The notes under the pieces were generated by a model. That model saw nothing but the letters and a program-made list of their open reading frames with translations, searched no databases and was not told the DNA's origin. Below are positions 63,311 to 64,000 of a stretch of 64,000 nucleotides of DNA, piece by piece. The DNA comes from Gp6-AA40 sp963723495 (GTDB taxonomy: Bacteria > Acidobacteriota > Vicinamibacteria > Vicinamibacterales > UBA2999), in the NCBI GenBank assembly GCA_963723495.1, contig CAVRQR010000011.1, positions 310,001 through 374,000 of the forward strand, read 5' to 3'. The position numbers and the translations under genes are program-made. Each line of letters starts with the position of its first letter. The first letter of the stretch is position 1.

Positions 63311-64000
63311 TTACCGTGCTCCCGTCAGCACGAACCTCTGCGCCCGGCGATTGGTGACGATCTCCGCGGTATAGAGGCTGCCCTTCGAGTCTGCCGCCAT
63401 GTGGTGAACGATGTCGAAGTCACCGGGCTTGGGGCCGCGCATGCCGATGGCGCCGATTTGCGTCAGCTTCTCGCGATCGAAAATCACCACCCGCATCGGG
63501 CCGGAGTCCACGACGTAGAGGAATTGCTGTTTCGGATCCGCCGAGAAGGCAAACCCTGCCGGCACTGGCGCGACGCCGCCCTCGTTGGTGACCTTCACCT
63601 GCCGGAGGTACTTGCCCTCTGTCGTGAAGACCTGAATCCGGTTGTTCACGCGATCGGCCACGTAGACCATGCCGTCGTTCGAGACCTTGATGGCGTGGAC
63701 GAGCCCGTACTGCGAAGGACCTTCAGGATTCGCCGGCGCTGGTGCACTGCCGGACGCCTGTGGCGCGGCGGGTGGGGGAGGTTCAGGCTTCCCGCCGAAT
63801 GCACCCCACGTGCGCTTGAACTTCCCGGTCTCGGCATCGAAGACGATCACGCGGTGGTTGCCGTAACCGTCGGCGACGTACAGTTCGTTACTGGCGGTGT
63901 GCACAAACGCATCGGCCGGCTGGTGGACGTTGGTGGTGTCGGAGTCGCCCTTGCTCTGCCCACGACGTCCGATCTGCATCACGAACTTCCCGGTGTTGGT
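63311..64000 (-). CDS. NHL-repeat beta-propeller protein, 5' end beyond the window
   Basis: About 229 residues seen; the frame stays open past 64000. NHL repeats: ELYVADGYGNHRVIVFDAET, MVYVADRVNNRIQVFTTEGK and FLYVVDSGPMRVVIFDREK, with a Pro/Ala-rich insert. This is like the propeller of peptidyl-alpha-hydroxyglycine lyase or Vicinamibacteria secreted NHL proteins. The N-terminus (signal peptide expected) is not visible. Confidence 0.8.
   Translation of the reverse strand, partial: TNTGKFVMQIGRRGQSKGDSDTTNVHQPADAFVHTASNELYVADGYGNHRVIVFDAETGKFKRTWGAFGGKPEPPPPAAPQASGSAPAPANPEGPSQYGLVHAIKVSNDGMVYVADRVNNRIQVFTTEGKYLRQVKVTNEGGVAPVPAGFAFSADPKQQFLYVVDSGPMRVVIFDREKLTQIGAIGMRGPKPGDFDIVHHMAADSKGSLYTAEIVTNRRAQRFVLTGAR

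Overview
The window is GC-rich, densely coded bacterial chromosome. Gene content (DUF6152 proteins, a DUF1343/NamZ-type hydrolase, paired M16 peptidases, a two-subunit AddAB-like nuclease) and a palindrome that translates as VRLKPD when it falls inside a gene suggest an uncultured Acidobacteriota, probably of the Vicinamibacteria type. That placement is inference; there is no rRNA here. At least 17 genes, including pyruvate kinase, are broken by single-base indels with both halves still conserved. The assembly therefore probably carries uncorrected indel errors, and gene ends should be read with that in mind.

Layout. 1-9300 is accessory DNA: the tail of a family B DNA polymerase; an EVE-domain/nuclease-like gene split by an IS66-family element; a GIY-YIG-type (T5orf172) protein; then a repeat-rich patch with a convincing integron attC site, a cassette lipoprotein gene, a second cassette-like gene and a decayed dihydrofolate-reductase-family relic, with no integrase in view. 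9306-17326 holds DinB, a cation/proton antiporter, a 49-residue protein coupled to an MFS transporter, an orphan response regulator beside a histidine-kinase remnant, an M48 peptidase, tRNA-Ala(GGC) and an exported protein. 17414-29328 is a forward run: addB-addA, small zinc-ribbon proteins, an Mrp/NBP35 ATPase for Fe-S cluster delivery, and two M16 peptidase subunits. 29383-36274 carries an alpha/beta hydrolase, an amidase with a small coupled protein, pyruvate kinase, SRPBCC and LOG proteins and a NamZ-like muramidase.

36461-43464 is a five-gene forward cluster: a MetE-like enzyme, a Gfo/Idh/MocA oxidoreductase, an EboE-like TIM barrel, a 3-hydroxyisobutyrate-dehydrogenase-type enzyme and a divergent transketolase. 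Its pathway is not recognised. 43511-49187 looks like a surface-glycan locus: LbH O-acetyltransferase, FemAB/GNAT-like transferase, polytopic glycosyltransferase, GT2 and a sulfotransferase. 49216-57091 holds secreted enzymes and two copies of a two-gene module (DUF6152 protein plus exported protein), one split by an IS630-family element. 57195-59937 is a methyltransferase, epimerase and ATP-grasp operon. 60074-64000 has an aromatic-acid-type MFS transporter, an ACMSD-like amidohydrolase, a ModA-like binding protein and the end of an NHL-repeat protein.

Two genome-wide patterns stand out. One is an 18-bp palindrome (GTCCGGCTAAAGCCGGAC) found both between genes and in frame inside addB. The other is a series of intergenic dyads, each built from its own short repeated word.
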